64,000 nt of DNA, taken from Cymodocea nodosa (lineage: Eukaryota; Streptophyta; Magnoliopsida; Alismatales; Cymodoceaceae). The notes under the pieces are model-generated. The model saw nothing but the letters and a program-made list of their open reading frames with translations, was not told the DNA's origin and made no database searches. Positions 33,404-44,420 of this stretch are shown here, piece after piece. Positions within the stretch are counted from its first letter, which is position 1, and each line of letters starts with the position of its first letter. The position numbers and the translations under genes were made by a program. The DNA lies in contig CM072336.1 in assembly GCA_036874045.1 (NCBI GenBank), positions 3,368,001 to 3,432,000 of the forward strand. Direction: 5' to 3'.

Positions 33404-33769
33404 TCAGCACCACCTCCTGCAAAAACATCTGTAGCGGCAGCAGTAGCGAATGCCCCAGCAGTTGCACCGACGCATGCAACGAACGTATGGTACACAGCAC
33501 CTCCTTTTCGATTGGTTTTCTCCAACTTTGGCTTCACCAACATCATTCGCGTCCAAGTCAAGTTCTGCAATGCATAATATAAGTTACTTTTGGTAGTACA
33601 TACAAACAATATAAAAGTAGTTAGTCAACAAGAAGAGTACTGGACGAAATATTTGGCGACCTGTGGCTTCTCTTTCAGCATTTTCCTCCGCTTTCACCAC
33701 CATGTCGGAGGTGACGAGTATGAGGGCCAGCAAAAAGGCGGTAAGCACGAAAATAGGCTTAGGAGCCAT
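33404..33769 (-). CDS. Secreted cysteine-rich peptide precursor, copy 1
   Basis: Exons 33769-33661 and 33564-33404 (phase-1 intron of 96 bp, donor CACAG|GTCGCC, acceptor TTGCAG) give an 89-residue precursor. Residues 1-27 are a signal peptide (MAPKPIFVLTAFLLALILVT, cleavage probably after VKA). An acidic propiece follows (AEENAEREAT, then ELDLDANDVGEAKVGE). The basic core has 10 Cys: CC-x5-C-x3-C-x-C-x5-CC-x3-C-x-C-x3-C, ending RRWC. The TATA box TATAAAT is at 33,854-33,860. It is the leftmost member of a four-copy array and the only one with 10 Cys. A secreted defence or signalling peptide is inferred; the core matches no named family I know, and resembles at most the Cys-rich tail of class II glycine-rich proteins. 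Confidence 0.78.
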
Positions 33770-33853
33770 CGAGATCCTCCTCCTCTTCTCTTCTGCTTCT
33801 GCACCGAAGGAAATATGTGGAGATCGATGCTGATGAGCAGATGGCCTAGGACC

Positions 33854-34265
33854 ATTTATAGCCAGCGTGGATGAGAACCAGTCAGATGTGGTGACATAAG
33901 GGCACGACTTTTTTGTGTTACAGACAAATAAATAAAATGATAGATAAATGGTGTGCATCGTTTTAATTTCCGTAGGTGCATGCATGGCACTGTGGGGCCG
34001 TCTATTTCGACGACCAAATCATATCCCACCCGAGATAAGCAAATGCTTCGTGACACTGAAGCAAGAAATACTGGACTTCTTGCCATAGACAAACAAAAAC
34101 AGATAAGCTTGTGATCGAGTTATTCTAATATTATTTTCGGGTGTTTTACCCATTCATTCATACAATCCGTTGTTATTTTATTATAATAAAATTCTAGTTC
34201 GTTGAACGTTATCTCTTGTACTTGCTGTAAATGTCAAACAAAGACTACGTACACTCACTTCCATT
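33854..34265 (-). promoter_or_regulatory. Promoter block of peptide copy 1
   Basis: TATAAAT at 33,854-33,860 lies about 91 bp upstream of the ATG. An 8-bp palindrome TGCATGCA (33,977-33,984), containing the RY/Sph core CATGCA, lies upstream. The block from the TATA box to about 34,265 is near-identical to the regions upstream of copies 2 and 3, so it was duplicated with the gene. Confidence 0.6.
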
Positions 34266-34330
34266 TGCCACGACCACTTACTTTCACGTCAAAGTAAATC
34301 CGAGATTACGTCAAAAATAACCATTCTAAT

Positions 34331-34640
34331 TCGTTGTTGTCGAAAAAATATTTGTAAAAGAAAAACATAAAAACCATTATTACGTGATACACATATATAG
34401 AATACAAATTTATAAAGAAACCGATGAAAAATATAAAAAGTCTATTATTAAAGGTTCACAAAACGTGTGAAGATAGTTTATACTCGCATCTAAGTGGATT
34501 AGATAATTTAGACTTTTACTCAAGAGCATTTGATGTATTGGATATGTCAACCTTTGAGACTTTGGTGATCCTTTCTTCTGTTTGAGCATACTTGCATTTA
34601 GTTTTATACATCGGGTTTGGCTCAATGTAGTCATACTTAT
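34331..34640. repeat. Dispersed repeat R, copy b
   Basis: Matches 36,139-36,430 over about 300 bp (words AAAATATTTGTAAAAGA, CTATTATTAAAGGTTCACAAAACGTGTGAAG) and part of 32,760-33,000. Confidence 0.75.
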
Positions 34641-34861
34641 ATTTTATGAACCATCCCGTGTAATCACTTTCTAAACCATTCACATTTATGTGGCCACATT
34701 AATCACTTGAAATTTACTGACATTCTTTTGGAACTAATATACTGCAGACGGTCAAGACGACAATGTTACACAGGGTTGTAGCTTCGCATGAAAGTGGCAT
34801 TGATCATTCACATCGTAAACATATCATCTATCTTGGACTGCATCTAAAGACTGCTTTCTTT

Positions 34862-35275
34862 TGGACTAAATGGAGGGTGGTAAAATATCAGCCTATACTT
34901 CATCTGATTTCTGTCATTTCGTTGGGGGATTTCTTTCATTTCAACACGGCGAGAAGCTCGTCATTCCGACGATATTTAGGCGAGAAATATGTGAAGATCG
35001 ATGCTGACGTACAGATGGGCCACGACCATGCTCTATTTATAGCAAGCGTGGATGAGAACGAGTCAGATGTGGTGACAAAAGGACACGACTTTTTTGTGTT
35101 AAAGACAAATAAATAAATTGACAGATAAATAGTGTGCATTATTTTAATTTCTATAGGTGCATGCATGGTACCGTGGAGCCGTCTAGATCGACGACCGAAT
35201 CATATCCCACTCGAAATGCTCTATTTTAATTTCTTCGTGACACTGATGCGAGATATACTGAGCTTCTTGCCACCA
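34862..35275 (-). pseudogene. Orphan promoter fragment of a peptide gene (coding part lost)
   Basis: From about 34,980 ('AAATATGTGAAGATCGATGCTGA') through a TATA-like CTATTTATAG (35,032-35,041) and TGCATGCA (35,158-35,165) to about 35,270 the sequence matches the leader and promoter of copies 1 to 3. Where the signal-peptide ATG should follow, the sequence instead continues into unrelated DNA (34,862-34,975) shared with 36,476-36,575. This is the remains of a fifth gene or a promoter-only duplication. Confidence 0.65.
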
Positions 35276-36138
35276 ACAAACAAAACAGATAAGCTTGGGA
35301 TCGAGATCATGTCACGATCATCGATCCTCCTCCTCTTCTCTTCTACTTCATCATACTTTCACCTCAAAGCAAACCCGGCCGCTCACTCGCTTCACCACGA
35401 GATCATGTCAAAAACAACCCTTCTCGTTCGATACTTGTGATAATTTTTGTGTAATTGGAATTATGATAAAAATTGGAAATACCATTACTTTTGAACGATT
35501 GGCATAATTATTACAATAAATTGTCCAAAGCAGTGAGAAGGAAAATTGTATGGTATTCCTTGTTTCTTTAATACCGATCTTTTAATGGTCAATTGTTTAT
35601 CTGTAGAAAGAGATCTTATGGTATAAGCATTTGAAAAGACAAGTGAAGGCATGTCACAAGCCTCATGCATCAATCCGTTTACTGGTCAACAACTTCAAAT
35701 TTTATATGAAATAGTATGACTTAATAGATCTAAGGTGGTTGTATATATGCTTATATCAGAATACTTTATCACATCTTTTATTTTACCTTTTTATTTCCAA
35801 AATATCTAGTTCACTATTGTAGATGTGCTGGATTGAATTGCATGTTCTGATTGCTTAATTTACAACACTGGTGTTATAACTACTAGTCCTAAAATGTCTT
35901 AACAAAGGACCAATTTATAGCTTACTAATATTTCTTTTTGACTTTTATCACTGAATGTACAAGTAGAGTTAAATTTTAACGTGGCCCAACGTTGACCCAT
36001 CTTATTGCAAGTCAGCCCAGTCCGTTTCTATGGTTGGGCGACGTCCTAATTAATTACGTTGTTCGTCGAGGCCGCTCTAGCCCAATTTACAATTTTAGGT
36101 ATATACGAAGTGCGTGAAGTCAACCTTGTGTGTTAGAT
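35276..36138. other. Intergenic, no gene recognised
   Basis: A short block at about 35,315-35,345 repeats the GATCGATCCTCCTCCTC leader words of the peptide genes. The rest is AT-rich without recognisable features. Confidence 0.45.
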
Positions 36139-36580
36139 TCGTTGTTGTTGATAAAATATTTGTAAAAGAGAAACATGAAAAATCACTATTACGTAATGCA
36201 CGTACAAATTTATAAAGAAATTAATGAAAAATATAAAAAGTCTATTATTAAAGGTTCACAAAACGTGTGAAGATAGTTTATACTTGCATGTAAGTAGATT
36301 AGATAATTTACACTTTTACTCAAGAGCATTTGATGTCTTGGATATGTGTAAAGATATTTTGATAATTTTGTTTTGCATATAGATATTTTAATAATTTGGG
36401 TATATGTATACTCTCTTTTCATATTTTAACCTTTACGAAAGGTGGTAAAATAATAACAAACAATTCAATATACTGGACTAAATGGAGCGTGGTAGAATAT
36501 CGGCCTATACTTCATCTGATTTCTATCATTTCAACACGGCGGGAAGCTCGTCATTCCAACGCTATTTAGGCAGGTGTCTG
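36139..36580. repeat. Dispersed repeat R, copy c, with fragment of the 34.9-kb block
   Basis: 36,139-36,430 matches 34,331-34,640. 36,476-36,575 matches 34,862-34,975 ('GGACTAAATGGAG.GTGGTA', 'AACACGGCG.GAAGCTCGTCATTCC'). The same two blocks in the same order show that the whole stretch was duplicated. Confidence 0.7.
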
Positions 36581-37240
36581 TGCAGGTGCTTAGTTGTGGT
36601 TGCCTATGGATTCGAGGGTGGTCATGGTCGCCGTCGTGCTGGTGCTCTCTTCTGTGCTTCCATTGTGCATGTGGTTTGTCTTTTCCATGCGATTTAACAG
36701 AGGGTGAAGCAGCCTACGTCGTCATGGGTAGTTAGCGGAGATTTTTTTGGTAATGCAATAGAAAGAAAAACTTAGATAATAAGCCTTAATTATTAAACCA
36801 TAATGAGGTAAAGTATAAAGTTCACCAATTACAACAAAAAATAGAGATAGCCACGAAAGGCTAATTGTTGCATCACCCTAGCGGCGGAAGTTAAAGTTGA
36901 CTTAGATATTATTAGCATTAGTGTTACGAGCATCTCAATTGAATTGGACATTTTTAATTAATTTTTTTAACAATCAATAGACTTTATATTATGTTTGTTG
37001 TGTATATTTATATTAGATTTTAATCTAATTTTAAATAATCACTCTTAACTGTTGTTAAAAGAATTTTTAAATATATACAAAAAATTAAGAATTTCATATT
37101 GTATTATTTTAAAAATAGTTCAATAAATCTTATAAGTTATACTGATACTAATTATATAAGATCTAAATTAGATAGAAATAGTACCAGTAAGTAGCACATG
37201 TTAATTGTTAGAAAATAATTTGGTATCATAGTTTAATAAA
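36581..37240. other. Intergenic, no gene recognised
   Basis: AT-rich, with a tRNA-primer-like or TE flavour but no motif I can name. Confidence 0.4.
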
Positions 37241-37244
37241 AAGT

Positions 37245-37760
37245 AAAATTATGTAGTGTTTACAAACACTAAGATTGAATATATTGTTGTTGTATTATGT
37301 TGTGCTCAAATTCTATAGATGCAATAAACTTTAGAAAATTTTAGATTATCTTATAATACTACTAAAATTTATTTTGATAACAGTTTTGTAATAAATTTTT
37401 TCAAAAATCCTATATTACATTCTAGAGCAAAACATATAAAGGTTAGATATTATTTTTTAAAGGATAATGTAATTAAATAAAAAATTAAATTAAGATTCGT
37501 GTCTAATGAACATCAATTAGCTAGTATCTTCTCCAAACCTTTAAATAAAAATACATTTAATAACATAATGTTAAATTTAGGCATTTGTATGCTATGTGAT
37601 GTATAAAAATAAAAATCCACAAATATAAAAATCTCTGATGATGTTATTTATCTTTTAGATATTATATACTTATCATATATATTTTAGTAATATCTAATCT
37701 GTTGCATAAGATATTATGTCTTAATGGTAAAATCATTATATTATCTTATAGACTTTATTT
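37245..37760 (+). mobile_element. Degraded copia RNase H tail and LTR
   Basis: In pieces the plus strand reads NFSKNPILHSRAKHI, RYYFLKDNVI and SNEHQLASIFSKPLNKNT, then NNIMLNLGI: the end of copia pol with the 'HQLADIFTKPL' box altered. LTR-like sequence follows (37,570-37,760), the same as at 31,200-31,390. The 5' part is absent. Confidence 0.75.
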
Positions 37761-39160
37761 GATTTTATGATTTTAACTTGTTATGAAATATTAATTGGAA
37801 ATACTTCATGCTTAAAAGAAACTCAGAATGCTTTTGAAATCTTGAAATTATGAATCAATATTAATGAACTCATACTTTTATTAATATTTTAATATAATTT
37901 ACATATAAATCATTCTACAAGTTCACTCAATCAAGTTAAACTTATTATTGATTATATTTAGAAAAGATTAAAGATTGTAAGGAATATGAGAGAAAGAGAG
38001 AGACATGATAAAAAAGAAAAGGTGAAAAAAAAGAAAAAGAAAAAACCAAGGACGTGCATTTTGCTTATCATGGAATATTCCACGAAATTTTCACATATAT
38101 TTGCACAAAAAAGAAAAGAAACGAAGTGTCAAGTAGAAATTTATAAATCAATCAAGCGATTGTGTAACAATAGTAAGAGTGGCCTTGATACGTTCCATCT
38201 AAAGAGAAAATACTCACATACAAGTAAACAAATGTTCATACAAGTATGATAGGGATGTGGATTTTTCTGAGAAATGATTGTAGCTACAACAGCATTGCCT
38301 TTTCGATGAAATAGAAAAATTCGTACAAGTAAAAAAAAGAAGAAATTACTTAAATAAATGAAATAAAAAAAAGGAAGAATTAAAACAGAAGGAAAAATAA
38401 AAATAAATAGAGAAATAAATTTGGAGCTTAGCTGGATAGCTCCCCTCTCCAAAGGCATGCTGAAAAGCTAATGCTCCCTCCATCACATTCCATTGCAACC
38501 AATCTGACTCAAGTCCATTACTTGTCAATAAATGCTAGATATGTGTATTTATTGAATGATAAACCTGTCACCAATATTGAACTTTTTTGGCAAAGATTAA
38601 TATTGAATATTGGCTCAACATTTTAGCCAAACCAATACTAAATAATATTTCAATCCATCTTTCCTTTCTTTTCCTTGCAAATTCCATTGTTGATGCTATG
38701 TTACAATAGAAGTGTCTTTTCTATTTACAATATTAATTAAAAATGGCCTATTATCCTTTCATAATTCTCACAAATTTTGTTATCATGAACACAATAAGTG
38801 ACATTCATTGATGATATTGGAAGATGCATATTGTAAATATAAAAAATCCAGAACACCATCTAAATATGGCTTGTCAGATGTTAAACAAAGTATCATTCCT
38901 TGCTAAAGAATACCATAGGTACCTAGAAAGATTATGAAATAAAGAAAACATAAAAAAAGAAAAACCCAAGTCGGAAAAGCTTTACAGAATTATTTTAATT
39001 ATATCCACAACGAGATTCACAACATCAATGATAAAAAATGGAATAAAAAATTAGCAAGGAAATGAGCATGAGAGACAGAATTAGTATATGGTTACAACAT
39101 TAGCAAATCTGCCCACAAAAATTAAATTTGCATGCACCTTCGACGAGCTCCACTAGGGCG
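37761..39160. other. Intergenic, no gene recognised
   Basis: AT-rich with poly-A and GAAAAA runs (about 38,000-38,050 and 38,330-38,410). Open frames are compositional. Confidence 0.5.
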
Positions 39161-39469
39161 ACTAGGGCTGCGTTTGGTAGAGGAGTTGGAGAGCGCTTTT
39201 GCATTGGAACGTGTGTCAAGAGCGCGCTTTAAACAAATAGTCGAGCTCTTCATCGACGCCAGAAGCATTGGAGCTGCAGCGACGACCAACAAAGCATATT
39301 TTTAGGCATTGTATTTTCCCAACTCTAGGAAGGCGTCGTCGATCGAAAGTCTAGAATACCTTCGTCACCATCACAGCGCCTCTGCGACTTTCACCCTAAA
39401 CAGCGCCTCCATCGATCTGCAATGGAGTAAACTCCTCTTTCACCTTCGTCGATTTCCATCAATTTGATT

Positions 39470-39622
39470 TTTTCTTTTGTCGATCTGCGACCATCGTATA
39501 TTTGAAGCTTCTTTTGTCGATCTTCGACCATCGTTTATTTGAAGCTTCTTTTGTCGATTTGCAACCAAACTATATTTTAAAAGCTTCTTTTGTCGATCTA
39601 CGACAAAAGTATATTTTAGCTT
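39470..39622. repeat. Minisatellite, about 4 units of 36-46 bp
   Basis: The unit 'AAGCTTCTTTTGTCGATCT' plus 'GCGACCATCGTATATTTG' recurs four times with small changes, in the left subterminal part of the Harbinger element. Confidence 0.8.
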
Positions 39623-40530
39623 TCTCCTATTAAGTGGGTTCATGCAGTTTTATCATTGTCGTTATTTTTCTATTTTTTCCTGCAATTTTAGTGCATTGTT
39701 TTCATATGTTTTCATATGCATATGTAGGGGTTAGTAGAGAATTTAATCTACAGTTGATCGTGTATGATTGCTGTTAATTTTAGTGATTTCTTCAATGCTT
39801 TCAACATCATATTTATTTGCAAATGTAAAGATTCATTTACTATCATAAAAGTATCTAAAAATGGTACAGAATCGAATTATAATTTTCAATTTATGAACTT
39901 TTCTTGAAAGATCAATCAAATATCTATTAGTAGATGTTGGTTTTGTTGGATTTCACTTAATATTGAGGGAGTTACGAAGATTTCAAGTTAGAGGTGTTTT
40001 AATGTTTTTATTGGAACAATCATGTTGACACCCTCTGATATTTGTGCTACCGCTTGTAAATGATTAAGTGATTTACTTAAAAAATATTTTTCCTAGTTAG
40101 ATGAATTTCTCCTAATATGACCTACGACCATCGTATATGATTACTGTTAATTTTAGTGATTTCTTTTGTATTCTGTGTAGCCTTGAGCTTTTTTTTTTTT
40201 AGCTTTTTCTACTTTGCTTGAGAGGAGAAATATTTTAGACAATAAGAAGAAATAGTAGTGGTAGTAATAGTAGAAAAAAAAAGTCTATGGATTGGATAAG
40301 AAATCTCTGCAACTTGTAAAATTTTGAGTTATGTTGTTTCCTTATTTTTATTAAATGAATATGAAAACTATATTTTTATTGATGGGAGTCATATGAATCA
40401 TGCTTATTTTTATTTGAATGTTTTCGATCACTAGTTTATTTGAATAGTTTTTATTTGAAATCATTTTGTGTTTATTTCATGCAATTATATCTAAACTTAC
40501 ACTATCCTATTTTTGCATTTGTTCAGTACA

Positions 40531-41824
40531 ATGGAGAAATTTTTAGAAACTGGTGATTTGATAGAACTTGAACTTTAGGAAATTTTTGAGTTACTTCTAT
40601 TGTTTTATGCATACATAATACAATTGTTGCAAACTTATAATTCAACCAAAAGGCAACGAGTGCATAGCATGCCTTATTCTGGAAAAGATGTTATTGACAA
40701 CATGTTAGGAGGACATTGGAGGGTTTGTTTTGACATGCGTCATATGATCCCATCTACTTTTATCACTTTGTGTCAAATATTGAAGGGGAAAAATCTTTTG
40801 GAGAATGGAAGGTGGGTTACTATTGAGGAGCAAGTGAAGATTTTTTTGCAAACAGTTGGGCATGGACATAAAAATAGAGTACTACAAAACTATCAACAAC
40901 ATTCTGGGGAAACAATTAGTAAATATGTTCATAAAGTTTTAGATACGTTACTATTATGGGCACCTGATGTTATTCAGCCTAAGGAATCTTTTAATGAAAC
41001 ACCACAATTTCTTAAGGACAACCCTAGATTTATGCTGTATTTCGAAGATGCAATAGGAGCGCTTGATGGTACACATGTTCATTGTGTTGTTAGGAAAAAT
41101 AAACAAATCTCATTTAGATGTGGTAGACATGGCAAGTAGACAACTCAAAATGTATCGGGCGTATGTGACTTCAACATGTGATTCATTTTTGCATCAGCCG
41201 GGTGGGAGGGCATTACACATGATTGTCGAGTACTTAAGCATGCAATGTCTGATCCACGTCATAAATTTCCTAATCCACCTGTAGGTACTATATTTTCAAA
41301 TTATTAAGAACATTGTAAGTCTACCTTGAACATATTTTTGAACTAATATTGTTGTCAAATTTATAGGTAAGTACTACTTGGTTGACTTTGGCTATCCAAA
41401 TGCAGTTGGTTTTCTTGCACCATACAGGACCATTAGATATCACTTACCAGAATTCCAATCCTCACAACCACACAGTGTAGAGGAGCATTTCAATTATTTA
41501 CATTCTTCTTTGAGGAATGTTGTTGAGCGTGCATTTGGAGTATTGAAGAGGAGGTGTCACATTTTGAATCATATGCCGCCATTTCCATACACTACTCAAG
41601 TAAAGTTAGTGGTTGCTTGCATGGTCTTACACAACTTCATAATTGATCATAAGTTTATAATGGATCAAGAAGCATTATCGATCAATCAAGATGAAGAACA
41701 TGTTGAAGTTCATGATCAAGAAATGTTAACAAGTACCAACTGTGAAGTTTCTGTTATGTTAGATGAGTTGGACATGGGTACTATGCGTAACAACATTAGA
41801 GATCTAATAATGCAAAATGAATGA
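40531..41824 (+). pseudogene. PIF/Harbinger (HARBI1-like) transposase, broken
   Basis: Starts MEKFLETGDLIELEL and meets a TAG at 40,576, then continues in frame. The N-terminal helical region (MRHMIPSTFITLCQIL, EEQVKIFLQTVGHG) precedes the DDE_Tnp_4 domain. The catalytic acids are visible: Asp in GALDGTH (about 41,061), Asp in THDCRVL (about 41,220) and Glu in NVVERAFGVLKRR (about 41,525). In-frame stops at about 41,137 (TAG) and 41,181 (TGA) break it. A small intron (about 41,287-41,367) joins PPVG to KYYLVDFGYPN. The enzyme would cut and join transposon ends; as it stands it is not translatable in full. Confidence 0.85.
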
Positions 41825-42031
41825 TTTATTTGATAACTCAAATTTCAAACATTTTATTCCATTGTTTTGTTATTTTTATTGTTTAAATGTTATCTTTATT
41901 GTTCAAATATGATTTGTAGTATAAATTGGTCTATATTGTTATTATTCCATTATTGAATGTCATTTCTATTACTTAAATATTTTCAGTGTTTGAATGTTAT
42001 TTGTTATTGTTTGACTTCTCTAATGTTTGCT

Positions 42032-43011
42032 AACAGAATGTTCGTGAATCTCTTAAGGAAAGAGCAAGCATCAAAACGTGTCCCAAAGACAAGCGCTCCT
42101 AGAGTAGCATGGGAAAATGATTTAGTTTCTACATTGCTAGATATTTGCATAGAGCTTACTGACTTGGGACACAAACCTGGCATACACTTGGATGCAAAAG
42201 GATATGACTTATGCGAACAAAAATTATTGGAGAGGACAGGAATGAGGCAAACAAGATCACATTTAAAGAATAAATTGGAAAAATTAAGGAATGACTGACA
42301 ATTGTGGAAAACAATTGGCTCTCAAATAGGTATCGGATGGAATCCTACAACCATGACTTGGGAAGGTGCAGATGACACATGGTGGGAAAATTTTCAAAAG
42401 GTATGTAATTGTTCTGTAATAATTTTGTTTGATATTTTTATTTTATTTCATTATTCACCAACTTATTTGATAATTTTGTTTGATACATGTAGGTCGAACC
42501 AAATTGTGAGAAATTTCGCTATCGAGACATAAAATTTGTTGGCAAGTTGGAGAGACTTTTTGATGTCACTGTTGCAGTAGGTGAGTCTGTTTATATCCCA
42601 AGCTCTGAAGTAAATCCATCCCAAAGTAGTGAGCAGATGTCTGTAGAGGATTTGAATGTGGAAGCGGACATCAACACACCCATTGTTGGAAGTACACCAA
42701 CGTCAACATCCACTGCATCTTCTACAGGTAGAAGACGTCAACATGTTGCAAGCCTAAATGATCGGATTGATTTAATAGAGTCAATCATTTTGAAATTTGA
42801 AGAACGTAGACAGATGTATAATTATCCTCAATGCATCAAGAAGATTAAAGAGATTGGATTTATGAAAGGCACAAAAATATGGGTGTATGCCATGTTAAAG
42901 TTTGAGAAACAAGTCACTCAAGAAAGCTTTCTAAAGGTAGAAACATTTTCAGTGAATGTCCAATGGTTAGAAATGACCTTCATGAATTGGAAGAGAACGG
43001 GGACGATATGA
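42032..43011 (+). pseudogene. Harbinger-associated Myb/SANT-like DNA-binding protein, broken
   Basis: KRVPKTSAPRVAWEND followed by LLDICIEL, GIHLDAKGYDLCEQKL and KLRND is the Myb_DNA-bind_3 fold found in the second protein of plant PIF/Harbinger elements; it helps recruit the transposase to the ends. A TGA at 42,296-42,298 stands where Trp is expected (before QLWK). An intron at about 42,400-42,493 (GTATGT to TGTAG) joins WWENFQK to VEPNCEKFRYRDIKF. The C-terminal part has a Ser/Thr-rich linker and a coiled, Lys-rich tail ending near 43,011. Confidence 0.8.
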
Positions 43012-43289
43012 AGACTTTTAGTTACATGCATAAACATCTAAAAATTAGAAGACTTTAATATTTTCAAGACATTTATACTATTAGAAGACTTTAATGTTTT
43101 AACTTTAATTATTTCAACTTTATTACTTGTGTTTGAATGATTCATGAATGAAGACTTATGTTTGATGTTCATATATTTATAAATTTATTAATGTGTTTGA
43201 ATAATGAATTGATTATTGAATAACATTGTAATTTTTTATTTTAATTTAAAATAGAAAATGTAAAAAATAAAAAATGTCAATCCAACTGA

Positions 43290-43600
43290 ATTTAAGCTTC
43301 ATGAAACCAAAGGAAAAATAATAATAAAATGTTTAAAACAATCAAAAACTTCTGTCAGACATAAGTTAGGTTAGATTGAAGAAAAATAATAATAATATAT
43401 TTAAAAAAATCAAAAACTTCGGTCTAATCGAAGTTGGGTTAGACTGAAGAAAAATAATAATAGAATATTTTAAAAAATCAAAAACTTCGGTCGGACCGAA
43501 GTTGGGCTTCGGTCAGACCGAAGAAAAATAATAATAAAATGTTTAAAAAATCAAAAACTTCGATCGGACCGAAGTTGGGCTTCGATCAGACCAAAGTTGG
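43290..43600. repeat. About 64-bp tandem repeat with CTTCGGTC hairpins, 4 units
   Basis: Each unit has AAAAATAATAATAAAATGTTTA, then CAAAAACTTCGGTCGGACCG or variants. CTTCGGTC and GACCGAAG are inverted within and between units, so each unit can fold into a stem. Confidence 0.85.
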
Positions 43601-43904
43601 GGTAGTGTCTATTGTATTAGTGTGCAAATACAGGTCGAACCCACAGGGAATTGCTTAAGAATTGAGAATTGTTATGCGTTTAACAATCAAATATATATAT
43701 TCAATAAACTCTCCGTTGAATTACAGTTAACTCAACAGACTAAGTTCGTTGAGTTATTGCTAACTCAACAAACTAATCTCGTGGACTTAAGTTAACTTCA
43801 CGAGCCTGATTTTTCAATTTAATACTACTATTTACGAGCCTGATTTTTCAATTGTTTTTTTTCTTCCAACTGTTTGTTCCTGCAACTGCTACAGTAGCAT
43901 ATTA

Positions 43905-44420
43905 GAAAATATACGGTCCGTGGAGTTACAAATAACTCAACGGACTTGCTTTGTTGATTTAACTATAAAACACGTGTATAAATTTAACTATCCGATGCTC
44001 AGGTGCATTTCGGATACTTACAAACTTAACTATCCGATACTCAGGTGCATTTCGGATAGTTACAGATAACTCACTGATATATAACTTAAGTCAATCTTCC
44101 AGATCTCGACACGTGTCATCAGCAGTTTTATAATAAAAGAAACATTTCGGAGAGTTATAGGTATAACTATCCGATGCTCAGATGTATTTCGAATAGTTAG
44201 AGATAACTCACCGAAAATCTACTTAAGTCACTTTCTCAGAACATGACACATGTCCACAGCTATTTTATAAGTAAAAGGAAATTTCAGAGAGTTACACACA
44301 TAACTATCTAATGCCCAGCTGTAATTTCGGATAGTTATGAATAACTCACTAAAAGTTCACTTAAGTCATGCATTATGGTTTCGACACGTGTTCTTCAAGA
44401 AATAATAAAATATTTTTTCA
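43905..44420. repeat. GGATAGTTA/TAACTATCC repeat array inside Harbinger
   Basis: 'AACTATCCGATGCTCAGGTGC' plus 'ATTTCGGATAGTTA' occurs as short units of about 52 bp (43,990-44,060) and then as three units of about 138 bp, each with 'GATAACTCAC', 'CTTAAGTCA' and 'GACACGTGT'. The direct and inverted words make it rich in potential stems. Confidence 0.75.

Noticed and set aside
33373..33609. Ala/Gly-rich frame through exon 2 of peptide copy 1 as the real product
   Set aside because: The equivalent frame is closed early in copy 4 and lacks the conserved Cys pattern; splice phase from exon 1 leads into the Cys-rich frame.
43290..43600. Regular repeat units suggesting a CRISPR-like array
   Set aside because: Eukaryotic sequence, units are contiguous and degenerate with no unique spacers, and they lie inside a DNA transposon.
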